This document shows positions 35,663-46,521 of a stretch of DNA of 64,000 nucleotides, piece after piece. Every line of letters starts with the position of its first letter. The first letter of the stretch is position 1. Source of the DNA: Parastagonospora avenae f. sp. tritici 18332-5 (taxonomy: Eukaryota; Ascomycota; Dothideomycetes; Pleosporales; Phaeosphaeriaceae). The stretch covers positions 124,001 through 188,000 of the forward strand of contig JAFJTR010000025.1 of NCBI GenBank assembly GCA_022559985.1, read 5' to 3'. Both the position numbers and the translations under genes were made by a program. Below the pieces are notes generated by a model. The model had not been told where the DNA came from. It did not search any database and was given only the letters and a program-made list of their open reading frames with translations.

Positions 35663-38600
35663 CTAGCTCACCTCATGAATATCCTGCTGCTCAATCTTAC
35701 TCTCCTGCCTCACATCCCGACTCACCCTAAAATAATGATCCGCATACTCAGAGCAATTCATCGCGCTCAAAAACGTCTCGTCATGCGTAATCACCACGAG
35801 CTGGAAATTGCTCTGCTTGCGCCGCATATCGATGATCTGGCTCAGACTCTCCGCCAAACCTTTGATGTTTTGCTGATCGAGATTCGTCGTGGGTTCGTCG
35901 AGCGCAATCAGCCCGCAATTCGTGCCGAAGCATTCCGCCAGCGCGAGGCGGATGACGAGGCACGCGAGGACTTTCTGACCTGCGCTGCAGCGCCCGCGCA
36001 TGTCCATTTCCGTGTCTTGCTTGGACATGACCACGCGGTAGTTGTACTGGCGGTTGCCCTTTCCGTCCGAGTCGGAGGCGATACGGATGGTGTCGACGTC
36101 TGTGCCTTGGTAGGCGTTTGTCCAGAGCTCTGCGATGATGCGGTTGATTTCCTCCATTTTGAGCGTGTGGTACTGCATGATTGCTTTGTCGAGGGCGCCA
36201 GCGTAGCGGCCGAGGTCTTCGATGGCGGCTTTGGTGGTTTCGACTTTGAGGTGGGCTTCTTTGTATTGGTGGTCGGCGTTTTGGTAGATATCTTCGTACT
36301 CTTTCATGAGCTCAGTGAGTTGGTCGTCTTTATTCTTCATGTCGCGCTCGATGCTGGTTTTGCTGGTGTTGAGCGAATGGTATTGGTCGTCCCAGTGCTT
36401 GGCTTCACGGGTGTAGTGGGCTTGATCGCGCTCGGCGCCGTGGGCTTCAAGCTTCTCTATGTCGGCTTGGAGGGTCTCGAGAGAGCGCTTGGCTTTGCGG
36501 TAGCGGAGGTTATCGCTGATGGAACGCTTGGTCATCTCAACATCGCGGACACTATCCTCAATCTTTTTGATCTTGCGCATGACATCCATCATTTCGGACT
36601 CTACCCGGGCCAAATCACCTTGGAGGTTCTCAATCTCGCGGTGCGTACGAGCGAGCTGTTCGGGTCCACCGCGCTGGATGTATGCCGTGATCTCTTCGTC
36701 GGCTAGGCTGAGCTGGCGCAAACTGTCCGAAAGCTTGGAAGCCTCGTCATGTGCACGCTGGACGCGCTCATTGCCACGGCGGTTGATGTCGTCGTACTTG
36801 TACTGCGCCTGTTCAATCTCTGGAACCAGATCCTCGATATCCTTGTCATAGCCACGAATCGACTCGCGTTGCTTGCTGTTCTCAGTCTTGAACTCTTCAA
36901 TACGAGTGCCTAGTGCTCGCTTCTCCTTTAGCTTCGACTGGGCGCTGTTCAGCTCCGCATTGATGTCACGAACGCTAAGTTCAAGGCTCGTGATATGGTT
37001 GCGGGACTTGTCTCGGGCTGCGGTGAGCTGTTCAAGTACGTTGCGAGCATTGCGGCTGTCGTCCGTAATCATTTTCAAGTCACTCTGAACGGCGTCTATG
37101 CCGCGCGACAAACCAGCTGTCTTCTGTTTCTGAGCGAGGTCCTTGATCTGGACCTCAAGCTCGTGGACCTTGTTGTAATAGCCGACGATGCTCTGGACCT
37201 CCTTCGACATAGATTCTATCTCTTGGCGCTCGGCCTCCAGATCATGTACGATGCTGTCTTGGTCCTCAAGCTGCTTGTTAACCTTCTCACGTTCAGATAT
37301 CAATTTTGACACGTCAGTCTGTAGGGCGGGAATTTCGGTTTCGCGCAGACGGAGTGCAAGCTCATAGCTGGGCTTCGCATTTCGAGCCTGCTCAAGTTCC
37401 TCGAGCAGCTCTTCTGGGCTTTCACCCTTCATGGCGCTCTCTGCCTTCGCAATGATCGACTCCAACTTGCTGTAAAAGCCCTCAATGGTGAACTTTTGTG
37501 ATCGGTCATCATGCAGTTCTCGCTCACAAAGACGGCATACGTTGTGTTTGCGAGCAGACTCTAAACATGAGCGCATGTACTCCGCGTTCGCAGCGAACTT
37601 TGCAGCGTCAGAGGAGACACCCTCATAGTCCTCTTCAAGCTGTTGAAGGGTTTCATCGAAGTCAGAGATGTCTTCTTTCTGAATTGCTTTGGTCACAGTC
37701 TGCTCATACTGCCGCAGCTCGGAGCGCTTCTTCTTCAGTTGCGACTCCAGGCTAGACAACTGGAAATTGATCTTATCGAGCTTGGACTGAGAAATATCCC
37801 GGCGTGAGGTAGCCTCCGTCACCTTGATGGCCTTTTCAGAAATTGTTTGCTGGTATGAGGTTTCCAGTGTGGCCGGATCCCAATCTGAGTCAACGAGTTC
37901 CGAGACACGCTCGTTATGAACCTTCTTCATCGTTGTCAGACTGTGTTGGGCAGATTGCAACTCGTTGCGAGCATAGTCGATAGAAGCAGATTCTTTGGCC
38001 TGCTTTGTGGCTTCACCAAGCTCGTTCGTCAGCCGCTCCTTCTTGTCTTCTAGTGAGCGCACGTTGTTGGAAGCTTCCTGTAGTCTCTCCTCGTAACGCT
38101 CGGACGATGCCGCCGCAGACGCGTTCTGCAGCTGTTCCTCAGTATCACGCTTCTTGTCCTGCAAAATGGCTTCGCTTCCTTCATCCGCCTTGATCTGAAT
38201 CATGGCTTTCTGCAAGTCCGAGATACGCTTGTCATTGTTGGCGATCTGTGACCTTGCTGACTCTTTGGATTGCGAAGCACTCGACTTGCGAGTATTGAGC
38301 TGGTTGAGATGATCTTGGGCTTCCTTCAAGTCCTTCTGCGACTCTTGTCGCGCCCGCTCAAGCGCTCTGTTCTGATCTCGAGACATTTTACTGAGGATTT
38401 GCCTAAAGTCCGCAACTTGCTTGTCTGTGATATCATAATCATAACCGCGAATATCATGACGCTTCGCGGCCTCTTTGATCAGAGTCTCGCGCTGCACAAG
38501 TTGGCGATCGTACTGCTCCTTCTGAGCTTCATACTTTCCGATCTCGCTCTGTTTCACGCCGAGGGACTCGCGCGTTTCCTCTAGAGCGTCTTTGAGATCA

Positions 38601-39583
38601 GCATACTCATGTCTGTGCTCGTCGTTCTGCGTAGCATAGGTGTCGACGCGCTGTTTGTATTGGTCAAGCATTGACTGGAGCTCGTCATCTGACTCAGCCA
38701 TGTGCGTGAGATTATCCTCGAGCGCCGCAACGCTCTGTTTGTTGGCATCAAACGTGGTCCGTTTGAACTCAAGATCATTGACGATCCGAGAATACCGAAC
38801 AGAATGGTCGTACGCCTCGCGAGCCTTTTCCTGGGCTTCTGTGACTTCTTCATCAATGACTGCGTAATCCTTTCGAAGCGATTCGATAGCATCATAGAGC
38901 TCAGCCTGCCGGGTCTGGCTCTTGAACGCACGGCTCTTGTCCTCCTTGGCGTGGCCTTCGATGATTTTCAGCTGGCCGAGTTGGATGTTGCGGTTCTTCC
39001 GGATCATCTTGATGTTGTCGATGGCCTTGGTGTACTTCATAGCCTCGAAGATCTCGTCAAACTTCTTTTTGAGGGTTGTGGCGTCGCTCAGGGGCCACGT
39101 ACTGTCTTCTTGATGGCAGAATATTACGTTGTCCAGGATGGCCTTGGGAACACCGAGATACTGCGGGATGATTTGGTCCAATTCGGCAACACGGGTGGAA
39201 ATGGAGTGGTTCTCGGTATCCTTCTTCATCAGGAGCGAGCCTTCCAGCGTCTTCTGGCTGCGGCCTGTCTTCTTGACTGTGACTTGCATACTCCGCGTGG
39301 CGACCATGCGCACGCCGGACGTGGAACGAAAGGAGAGCTTGACCTGCGCCATGATCTCCTTCTCGTCTTGCAGCTTAGGGTCATGGAGGAAGGCGCCACC
39401 GGTCTTACTGTGCGGTGGCAGATCGCCGGTGGTCGCATACCGCAAGCACTCAATGATAGTGGTCTTGCCGGAGCCATTCCAGCCTACAATGAGAGTAAGT
39501 GGTGGGTCAAATTTGATCGTCTCTCCGCGCTCTGGACCGAAGGAGCGGATGCCCTGGATCATCAACCGATCGATTCTCGACAT
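35663..39583 (-). CDS. RAD50: DNA repair ATPase Rad50 (MRN/MRX complex)
   Basis: SMC-like ATPase that with Mre11 and Nbs1/Xrs2 tethers and processes DNA double-strand breaks and telomeres in the nucleus. Single exon, 1306 aa, the usual Rad50 length. The N-terminal lobe has RLMIQGIRSFGPE and Walker A GWNGSGKTT (~res 34-42). A long coiled coil follows, interrupted by the zinc hook CRLC at about residue 682. The C-terminal lobe has the ABC signature MRGRCSAGQKVLACL (~1190) and Walker B GLIALDEPTTNLD (~1228). ATG at 39583 is at the family's standard start. It is divergent from wc-2 with 412 bp between starts, and convergent with the Clr5 gene, 156 bp between stops. Large open frames on the opposite strand are shadows. 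Confidence 0.98.
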   Translation of the reverse strand: MSRIDRLMIQGIRSFGPERGETIKFDPPLTLIVGWNGSGKTTIIECLRYATTGDLPPHSKTGGAFLHDPKLQDEKEIMAQVKLSFRSTSGVRMVATRSMQVTVKKTGRSQKTLEGSLLMKKDTENHSISTRVAELDQIIPQYLGVPKAILDNVIFCHQEDSTWPLSDATTLKKKFDEIFEAMKYTKAIDNIKMIRKNRNIQLGQLKIIEGHAKEDKSRAFKSQTRQAELYDAIESLRKDYAVIDEEVTEAQEKAREAYDHSVRYSRIVNDLEFKRTTFDANKQSVAALEDNLTHMAESDDELQSMLDQYKQRVDTYATQNDEHRHEYADLKDALEETRESLGVKQSEIGKYEAQKEQYDRQLVQRETLIKEAAKRHDIRGYDYDITDKQVADFRQILSKMSRDQNRALERARQESQKDLKEAQDHLNQLNTRKSSASQSKESARSQIANNDKRISDLQKAMIQIKADEGSEAILQDKKRDTEEQLQNASAAASSERYEERLQEASNNVRSLEDKKERLTNELGEATKQAKESASIDYARNELQSAQHSLTTMKKVHNERVSELVDSDWDPATLETSYQQTISEKAIKVTEATSRRDISQSKLDKINFQLSSLESQLKKKRSELRQYEQTVTKAIQKEDISDFDETLQQLEEDYEGVSSDAAKFAANAEYMRSCLESARKHNVCRLCERELHDDRSQKFTIEGFYSKLESIIAKAESAMKGESPEELLEELEQARNAKPSYELALRLRETEIPALQTDVSKLISEREKVNKQLEDQDSIVHDLEAERQEIESMSKEVQSIVGYYNKVHELEVQIKDLAQKQKTAGLSRGIDAVQSDLKMITDDSRNARNVLEQLTAARDKSRNHITSLELSVRDINAELNSAQSKLKEKRALGTRIEEFKTENSKQRESIRGYDKDIEDLVPEIEQAQYKYDDINRRGNERVQRAHDEASKLSDSLRQLSLADEEITAYIQRGGPEQLARTHREIENLQGDLARVESEMMDVMRKIKKIEDSVRDVEMTKRSISDNLRYRKAKRSLETLQADIEKLEAHGAERDQAHYTREAKHWDDQYHSLNTSKTSIERDMKNKDDQLTELMKEYEDIYQNADHQYKEAHLKVETTKAAIEDLGRYAGALDKAIMQYHTLKMEEINRIIAELWTNAYQGTDVDTIRIASDSDGKGNRQYNYRVVMSKQDTEMDMRGRCSAGQKVLACLVIRLALAECFGTNCGLIALDEPTTNLDQQNIKGLAESLSQIIDMRRKQSNFQLVVITHDETFLSAMNCSEYADHYFRVSRDVRQESKIEQQDIHEVS

Positions 39584-39995
39584 AGTGATCGGTCGCCGCT
39601 TCTCGCGGTAGGTTGCGTGTGGTTGATTGAGCGCGCAGTGGAGTCGTGGGGTGGATCAATTGATGGATGCTGTTCGGAAGTAGGCGACGCGGCGGCCTGA
39701 TCGCGACGCGAGTTTGCTGCACGCTATCACGTGAGCCGGGCTGAGTCAGCTGCCAGGCTAAAGAAGCAAGGCGCAGGGCAACATGTGTCATGGCAGGACG
39801 AAGCGTGCGACACGGCGTCATTACGCTTGCTCGCTCCCGCATCACCAATCACATGCCCTTGCAGAGTTCTGATCGGTTTCTTGATCGGTTCTTAATGCCG
39901 TGCGTGTACACTGCTCACCCCACCGCTTCTGCATATCGACGTCGAGATTCCCATGGTGTCTCTTTCCGACGCCGCGGAATAATCCAGCCGTCGCC
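39584..39995. promoter_or_regulatory. Shared promoter of RAD50 and wc-2
   Basis: 412 bp between two divergent ATGs. It contains a tandem repeat with GATCGG twice at 39871-39893. White-collar complexes bind paired GATC/GATN elements, so this may be a light-responsive element; that is inference. Confidence 0.4.
39871..39893. repeat. 12-nt tandem repeat, GATCGG twice
   Basis: GATCGGTTTCTT is followed at once by GATCGGTTCTT. The GATCGG cores are 12 bp apart, upstream of wc-2. Confidence 0.7.
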
Positions 39996-41512
39996 ATGGC
40001 CATGTACCCAGGAGAGGTTTGTACCCCCACATCCGACTAGGGTCGTCCCCACGTATTGAGACTCGGTGAATGCAGATAAGCCTGAATGGCTTGCCAACAC
40101 AGCAACAACTCGACCTCAGCGGCATGCCCATGCTGAACATGGACCTGGACATGGACATGTCGCTCGACGGTGCCGACGCGAACAATGCCACCGGCTTCCC
40201 GGCCTTTCCGAACCAGATGCAGTCCAATGTAGCTGCCAGTAGCACTGCCAGCGATGCGGGTGGGTACTCCATGGCCCAGGAGATCAGTCTGTCGGGCGCG
40301 GGTGCTGGGCCACTGCCTACAGGCTTCGGTGCGCCCAGTATGAACCCGTCTGGCAGCACCCTGACCGAGTTCACCAAGCGGCGCAACTGGTCGCAGCGCG
40401 TGCTAGAGGAGCTGCGTGATCTGCTGCACATATTGACGCCTGACGGCAGGATACTGTACATGTCGCCGTCGTGCAAGGCGCTGACCGGCTGGGACCCTTC
40501 ACAGCTGACAGGTCGCTTCATCAACGAGTTCATACATCCCGACGATATTGGCATATTCGTCAAAGAGTTCAATGAGTCGATAGCGTCTGGAAACCCGCTG
40601 CGATTCTTCTACCGCTTCCGCAAGATCGACGATTCGTGTATCATTTTCGAATCCCACGGCCACCCACATCTGAGCAGCGACTCCAGCTCTTTTGCGCCGC
40701 CAAATGCGCTCAACTGCCGAGGCTTCTTCCTCATGGCGCGCCCATATCCGACCAAGAACGCCGCCCTCCTCGACTCCTTCCTCGAACACAAGATAGAGAA
40801 CGAGCGGCTGACCAAGCGAATAGCCGAGCTTAAGCGCGAGGAGCAGGATGAGAATGATGAATGGACAAGGAAGACGGAAGGCGCGTCCCAGTCGGAGACA
40901 CCGACACATCCCGCTCAGAGCATTGCGCCGAGTGATGCTGCATCGTACGCGCAAATGCCGCCGCCAGCCAAGCCTGTCATATCGAATACTGCGCTTACGC
41001 GGCAGAATCTCGATGAGGCACTAGCTGCAACAAAGCAAGACAGTATCAACGACAAGATGGCTAGATATGAAGGCGCAAACCATCTGGAAACAATTGAAAT
41101 GCTTACCGGACTGCGCTACCGAGATGGTGAACGCTCACAAGGTATCAGCACTGGCGACGCGAGTCCGAACCTCATACGCGGCGATGCTGGTATACAAATC
41201 TCGGCGGACCGGGACGGGCGCGGATCATCCGACAAAAAGAAGAAACTCAAGATCGCGGACGAGTATGTCTGTACTGACTGTGGCACTCTTGATTCACCCG
41301 AATGGCGCAAAGGGCCCAATGGTCCGAAGACGCTGTGTAATGCGTGCGGGTGTAAGTGGTCTAGGTACAAAGTGCTGAATTCTACTAAATCCTTTATAGT
41401 GCGATGGGCGAAGAAAGAGAAGAAGCGACAAGGTCCCAGTAGCAGCACGCCAGGGTCTGGTATGGCGCATACTCCGTCGATGCCGATGCATACGAGTACC
41501 GGTAGCAGCTGA
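39996..41512 (+). CDS. wc-2: White collar 2-type GATA factor (blue-light regulator partner)
   Basis: PAS plus GATA zinc-finger transcription factor that pairs with the photoreceptor WC-1 in light and clock control. Predicted exons 39996-40016, 40076-41351 and 41400-41512 give 469 aa. The PAS domain runs from LEELRDLLHILTPDGRI to about residue 225, with a helical linker after it. The GATA finger is CTDCGTLDSPEWRKGP to KTLCNACG, then LRWAKKEKKR only when the 48-nt intron 41352-41399 is removed. That intron has no stop and keeps frame, so unspliced RNA would still be translated with 16 extra residues in the finger. The first exon (MAMYPGE) is inferred from a GTTTGT donor; the alternative start is ATG 40070. 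Nuclear. Confidence 0.92.
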
Positions 41513-42097
41513 GTGAGGATGTTTCGTGGGAGTTGAGTATACAGGAACAAAGGCTGGCATGCCTTCATGCCCACCATTCTCCTTAGCACCAGGCAAGACC
41601 TAGATGGCAGGACGAGCCACGCCGACGAAAGTACCTAGGTATAGGTTGCTCACGATACAAGGTACTGTGCGTGAAGCTAGAGGCCAGAGGCCACTAGCGG
41701 GACGAAGACACGAATTATGGGCTATGCTCACGAAGTCACATATTTCATGGCACAACCAAGAGCGAAGACAAGTGATGGAAATTGGCCGGCCGAAGTTGAG
41801 TAGGCGATCGAATCGACGTGGGCGTGACGCTGGCAGTACTTCCTGTGTTCATAGCAAGCAGGGTCTGGTGCGGTACACTTGTGGTTAAGGGTCCGGACCG
41901 GATCGTAACCCTTTGATATCTCAACCATGGTAAAGATGAAGTCAACGTGTTCGCAATATCTACCCACGGCAAAAAAACCCTTCCTGAAGTAAGCATATAA
42001 AAAACTGCTGTGATATTCCGATTTCTTCGTCATATTTCATCTCCAGCCCATTCTGCACCCACGCCTGCAACTGCTGGGCCTGCTCATCCCTCTCATC
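41513..42097. other. Intergenic region
   Basis: 585 bp. It contains a near-copy of the GTACCTAGGTAC palindrome (41631-41642) and a TATA box near 41996. No gene seen. Confidence 0.35.
41996..42002 (+). promoter_or_regulatory. TATA box
   Basis: TATAAAA lies 96-102 bp before the ATG at 42098, a plausible core promoter position. Confidence 0.45.
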
Positions 42098-42874
42098 ATG
42101 TCGTGCTTTCGCGCACTCTTAAGAGTATGTTTTCCCAGGCCCGCAAAACACAACGCAGAATCAGATCCTTCATTGGATGGCTCCTATGAGCTACAGGCAC
42201 TGGAGCCTGAGACCTTGCTGACCGAAGACGACTCACCGCCTGTCAGGCACATGCCCGCACAGTCTTTGTACCCGGGTCCAGCTCCAAGTTCGACTACAAA
42301 CCTACAGGTGACCCCAAAAACTCCCCACAAGCAACATGTGTCCGCCACGCTTAGTCCACGCGCGGTCGCGGCTCTTCTCAAAGACGCTGACTTTGCGCAA
42401 GGCGGAGATGAGAGACCACCTCTTCATACATTCAGTGCGGACTGGGATGACGATAGCGACGCGGAAACTGACGGGGGTGTGCAATACGAATTCATATACG
42501 AGGGTGAATTCGGTATCACCTGGCCACTCAGGAAAATACGGGTAGACGACATGCCTGTAGAAGAAGTAACCGAAGATGTCGGCGCCGCGGAAGACACGAG
42601 CGCCGTCATAGATGTGTGCGAAGTCGAAGTCGCAGATCGACACGACTCTAAAGTAGATGTCGCCTCTGCACACGGAACACCTCAACCACCACAGAAGTAT
42701 CGAGTTCGCGTACGCATTGCAAGCGATACAACGGCGCCGCGGTTCAAGGTCCGTGTAAGAGCGCCGCAAGAGCTGGGGAATGAGAGTATGCGTCGGCTAC
42801 CCAAGCGTAGGGGAGGATTGGTTGTTGGGATAATCAAGGTTGCGTTGGAGGAGGATGCGCAAACGGGACATTAA
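42098..42874 (+). CDS. Hypothetical protein, 258 aa
   Basis: I do not recognise this protein. It is a single exon with a good ATG context and a TATA box about 100 bp upstream. The N-terminus MSCFRALLRVCFPRP is basic with two cysteines and could be a palmitoylated membrane anchor. The middle is acidic and probably disordered (SADWDDDSDAETDGG). A block with alternating hydrophobic residues follows (YEFIYEGEFGITWPLRKIRV), then two similar beta-like strands (QKYRVRVRIASDTT and PRFKVRVRAPQE) and a basic segment RRLPKRRGGLVVGIIKV near the end. No membrane helix. Codon use and composition match its neighbours, which supports a real gene, but function cannot be given. Confidence 0.6.
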   Translation: MSCFRALLRVCFPRPAKHNAESDPSLDGSYELQALEPETLLTEDDSPPVRHMPAQSLYPGPAPSSTTNLQVTPKTPHKQHVSATLSPRAVAALLKDADFAQGGDERPPLHTFSADWDDDSDAETDGGVQYEFIYEGEFGITWPLRKIRVDDMPVEEVTEDVGAAEDTSAVIDVCEVEVADRHDSKVDVASAHGTPQPPQKYRVRVRIASDTTAPRFKVRVRAPQELGNESMRRLPKRRGGLVVGIIKVALEEDAQTGH

Positions 42875-43558
42875 GATGGTGAGGTGAAGGATGCGTCGAC
42901 TGTCTTGGAGCAGATGCGTAAAGACAGTGCGGGGGTGTAGGGTGAGATACAGTCATAGAGGGATACATTTGCATGTCTGCAGCTATCATTAGGTACTTGT
43001 CTGTCCACCTATTATGGGTTAGGAAGGCATGCTCTCCAAGGTGCTATAGAAACAGTAGTAGTATACGGGCCTTTCTATCCATTCTTGGCAGAACTTCAGT
43101 GTTCGGCAATCCTGGGCTCGGTTAAGTGGATCAATCAGAGTGAGTGACTGGCCTCACCGCTTGACTGATTAAGCCTAGGAAAGCAGATTTTTGTCCGTTG
43201 ACATGTACGGTGCATGGCTATCGAAAGTTACAAGGCTATTTACAATCAGATGCTGATCGTAGGCCTTCGGTCCTTCTGCAATCGGTCCGAAGCGGCCGCT
43301 CCCTTACGGCATCATTTCGACTAATCACGACTCATCAAGACTCATAAGATAGTTTCGCGGATCGGCAACTCCAGCGTTCCGAGGACATCGACCGTGTAGA
43401 CCGTAAAAGCTGCATCCAAGAGCCTCAGCGCCACCGGATTCTGCCGTTGGGGCGGGAACGGACAGACTACGACAAACATGGCTGCTGACTTAAATACAAC
43501 TATTTCCTCAACGTCTTGCAAATCCCGTTTCAATTTGTCAGATTGACTTCTTACCATC
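42875..43558. other. Intergenic region upstream of P450
   Basis: 684 bp without a gene. A CTTCGG/CCGAAG inverted pair lies near 43264-43292 and repeats of GACTCAT near 43329-43345, but neither is strong enough to call a regulator site. Confidence 0.3.
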
Positions 43559-45299
43559 ATGGCAAGCGAAATTTACGCAACACTTGCGAGCTCCTTCCCA
43601 ACGATAATCATCGCCAGTTCTATTTTCTTTCTCATTACGCTGCTACCTACTATTAACTACAAGTTGAAGGTAGCAAAGTTGCCAATCTTTGGCGCTACGT
43701 CGAGCAGTAAGGGGCAGTACCGGCACTTCTACAATTCTGCATTCAAGATATACAGCGATGGCTATTACAAGGTAGGCAAGGGTGCGTCTTCAAAGAGACC
43801 ATTAAACTAACAAGCCCCTAGTTTAAAGACTCTGTCTGGCGTGTTGCAGCAGGCGATGGCCATGACACTGTAATTGTGCCAGTCAACCTTTTGCCCGAAT
43901 TGCGAAAGCTTTCAGACGATGTTCTCAGTTTCCCCGAAGCTCTTGATGAGGTATAAAACGTATGCTCCATCGCAATGATTCTGGAGACTGACTCTATTGC
44001 AGCAATTGGAGGCCAAATACATTCGATTGGAGTCAGGTCTCCAAAGTCTGATGCACGCAGTGAAGGCAGATCTTACGCCGGCTCTAGGTATGAAGCCCCA
44101 GCTAGAATGATCATCTGCCGTTCACTGACCTTTTCAAAGCACGTTTGAACGCAACCATAATGGATGAAGTCGATGTCTCCATGAACAAATACCTACCTCC
44201 CGCCGAAGACTGGACTCGTGTCAATATCTACAAAGTTCTCGCCCAGATTGTAGCCCAGGTCTCTGGTCGCGTATTTGTCGGACCTGAGCTTTGCCACGAA
44301 CCAGATTATCTTGACGCAGCGATCAACTACACCATGGAGGTCACTCATGCACTCACAGCTCTCAAAAAGCTGCATCCGATACTCAAGCCATTTGTCGCCA
44401 ATCAACTACCTGAAGTCAAACAATTGCGCGAAAGGGAGCGCAAAGCAGCCAAGTTCTTTGAACCCCTCCTCCAACAAAGGGAATATGCTGAGAAGAATGA
44501 CCCCAACTATGAAAAGCCCAGTGACGCCATGCAGTGGATGAAGGACCGCACCGAGCGCAAAAATGGCTCTCTCGACATACCCAGGGTTGCCAGAAACCAG
44601 CTTCAGCTTAGCTTCGCTGCTGTTCATACAACCACCGCCACAGGGACTAATATTCTCTATACTCTAGCATCAACTCCAGAATATATCGAACCCCTACGTG
44701 AGGAAGTTCGCACCGTGCTAGCCAACAACGATGGCGTGCTGACCTCGCGTGCCTTGGCGCAATTGGAAAAGCTAGACTCATACATGAAAGAGGTGATCCG
44801 CTTCTACCAGTTTGAGACCGGTACGCTCATACATAAGCCACTGCTTGCACATCGCTAACACTGTCAAGGGACCTTCGCTCGTAAAGTTCTAAAGGGAATC
44901 ACGCTCTCGAACGGCCAATACCTCCCACCCGGCGTCATCATCGAAGCCCCTGTCCATGCGATTTACCAAGACTCGGAGATCTGGCCCGACGCGCAAAAGT
45001 TCGACGGCTTCAGACATTACAAGCTGCGGCACAGTGGCAACGGCAGCGCAAGCGATCACGCTCGTAATTTGTTTGTTACGACGAACGAATCTAATCTGCT
45101 CTTTGGGTATGGAAAGCACGCTTGTCCTGGGCGCTTCTTCGCGGCAAACGAGATCAAAATGATCATGGCGAGATTCCTCCTGAACTTTGATATTAAGATG
45201 CCAGATGGGTTGACGGAGAGGTATTCGCAGCTCATGCTGGGGAGGTCGATGGCGCCGGATCCGACCAAGGAGTTACTGGTGAAGAGGGTGCAGGTTTAG
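43559..45299 (+). CDS. Cytochrome P450 monooxygenase (microsomal)
   Basis: Haem-thiolate oxygenase anchored in the ER. Five exons (43559-43771, 43822-43950, 44003-44087, 44140-44820, 44869-45299) join in frame to 512 aa. An N-terminal membrane helix (SFPTIIIASSIFFLITLLP) is followed by a proline-poor hinge. The I-helix reads FAAVHTTTATG, with His in place of the usual acid/Gly pair; this AxHTTT pattern is known in fungal P450s related to ent-kaurene oxidases. The K-helix ExxR is EVIR; the later FDGFRHYKLR matches that same group; the haem loop is FGYGKHACPGRFFA with the ligand Cys. There is no biosynthetic cluster next to it, so substrate is unknown. Confidence 0.93.
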
Positions 45300-45442
45300 A
45301 TGTCAATCAGCGCGAAACATGCAATGTGGATTGGTAGCAAAAGGCTTGAAAATAGAGATAAAGAAAGGCATCGTAATGTCATCTGTAGATACATACTGCT
45401 CTACAAGACGAACTGTGGGAGCCGACACTGCTCTAATGCGCT

Positions 45443-46521
45443 CTACGGCTTTGAGCTATAATTTCCCTCCCACAATTCCGCGGGTGGTTTAGGAGTTGCG
45501 TGTCCCGGAGCCTCTGCTATGTACCCCCCTTGATTTCCAGTCTGCTGTTGCCAAGGACGGGAGTATCCCTCTTTCGAAATTTGACCAGACGAATACTGCT
45601 CGCTGTGCATGTTTTGACCCGGACCTATACCGCCTTGGCTTTGCTGTGCCTTCTTGTTCTTGTGTTTACGCAGGCAAAACCACACGAGCGCAGCACCAAG
45701 GAGTATACCAACGACAGGCCCTACGACAACACCGGATATCCAAGTTTTACGTTTCAGTGATGAACTAGGTGTAGATGGTTGCGCTGTAGGTGGGGGTGTG
45801 CTGGAGCTTGAGGCACCGCCACTCGAAGAAGTATTCGCGAGATTGGAGGATGTTGACGCAGAGGAAGTAGCACCTATGATTCACTTAGCGTACAGATATT
45901 TGTTATAAACGAACGTCAACACAACGAGTACAGATACGTTCGATGAAAGAGTGCAAACACATCGAGTACAAAGACGTTCGATACGAAACAGTGTAAACTT
46001 ACTACTAGTTGATATCGCAGCCGTGCTAGAAGCTTTGATAAGCCCACTTATCTTGAATCCCGGAGAGGATATCTGCTGTGCGAATGAATCGTCCGAGTCG
46101 AAGAAGGTAAAGCGAAACACCCAAAAGTCATTTGATGAAAACGCATCGGAAGCGATGTTTACGTTCCAGTCGTAGGATGCCGTCGTAGTGATATCAATAC
46201 CACCTGAGTGCAGAATGAATCTCAATAACACAAGAGAGGGAGAGCTGTGAACTGTTACTTACGTCCAATCTTAGACGTGTATTTGGTTCCATTGAAGTTG
46301 GTGATCCAAAGATCGAGTTTCTTCGTATCACACAAAGGACAGTAAGTTGCGAAGTTGCTTTGGAGATGTATCTTCCAAATCAAGGTGAATTTCGAGCCGC
46401 TTTGCAGTGGTATAGATCCGTCTGGAGCTGCGGGCGCTGTCCACTCATCTTGTACAGTCTGACACCATGCTTGTAAAGGGAGGTAGATCAAAGATAGGAT
46501 GGAAGCGAAGTGAATTTCCAT
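45443..46521 (-). CDS. Secreted/cell-surface type I membrane protein, Ser/Thr-rich
   Basis: Three exons (46521-46263, 46203-46003, 45873-45443) give 296 aa. ATG 46521 starts a clean signal peptide (MEIHFASILSLIYLPLQAWC); the in-frame codons before it would spoil it. Residues ~25-130 form a beta-rich lumenal domain with a G-x-x-F-x-I/L-x-W start (SGSKFTLIWKIH), a central WxxNFNGTKYT and an end SSPGFKISG, a pattern like fungal Kre9/Knh1-type domains (weak match). A Ser/Thr/Pro stalk follows, then one membrane helix (SGVVVGPVVGILLGAALVWF), a KHKNKK stop-transfer and a Gln/Gly/Pro-rich cytosolic tail. A cell wall sensor or adhesin-like role is inferred. Intron 2 contains a tandem duplication. Confidence 0.78.
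45919..45996. repeat. Imperfect tandem duplication (~38-40 bp x2) within an intron
   Basis: Units 45919-45956 and 45957-45996 share AACACA-CGAGTACA-A-ACGTTCGAT and similar ends. They account for much of the 129-nt intron 2 of the membrane protein gene, which is longer than most introns in the window. Confidence 0.75.

Noticed and set aside
35630..36706. 358-codon plus-strand frame opposite RAD50
   Set aside because: Antisense to a certain RAD50 coding region; Val/Leu/Phe-rich mirror of coiled-coil codons, no domain.
38702..39700. 332-codon plus-strand frame opposite the RAD50 N-terminus
   Set aside because: Also a codon-bias shadow of RAD50; crosses the RAD50 start without its own promoter signs.
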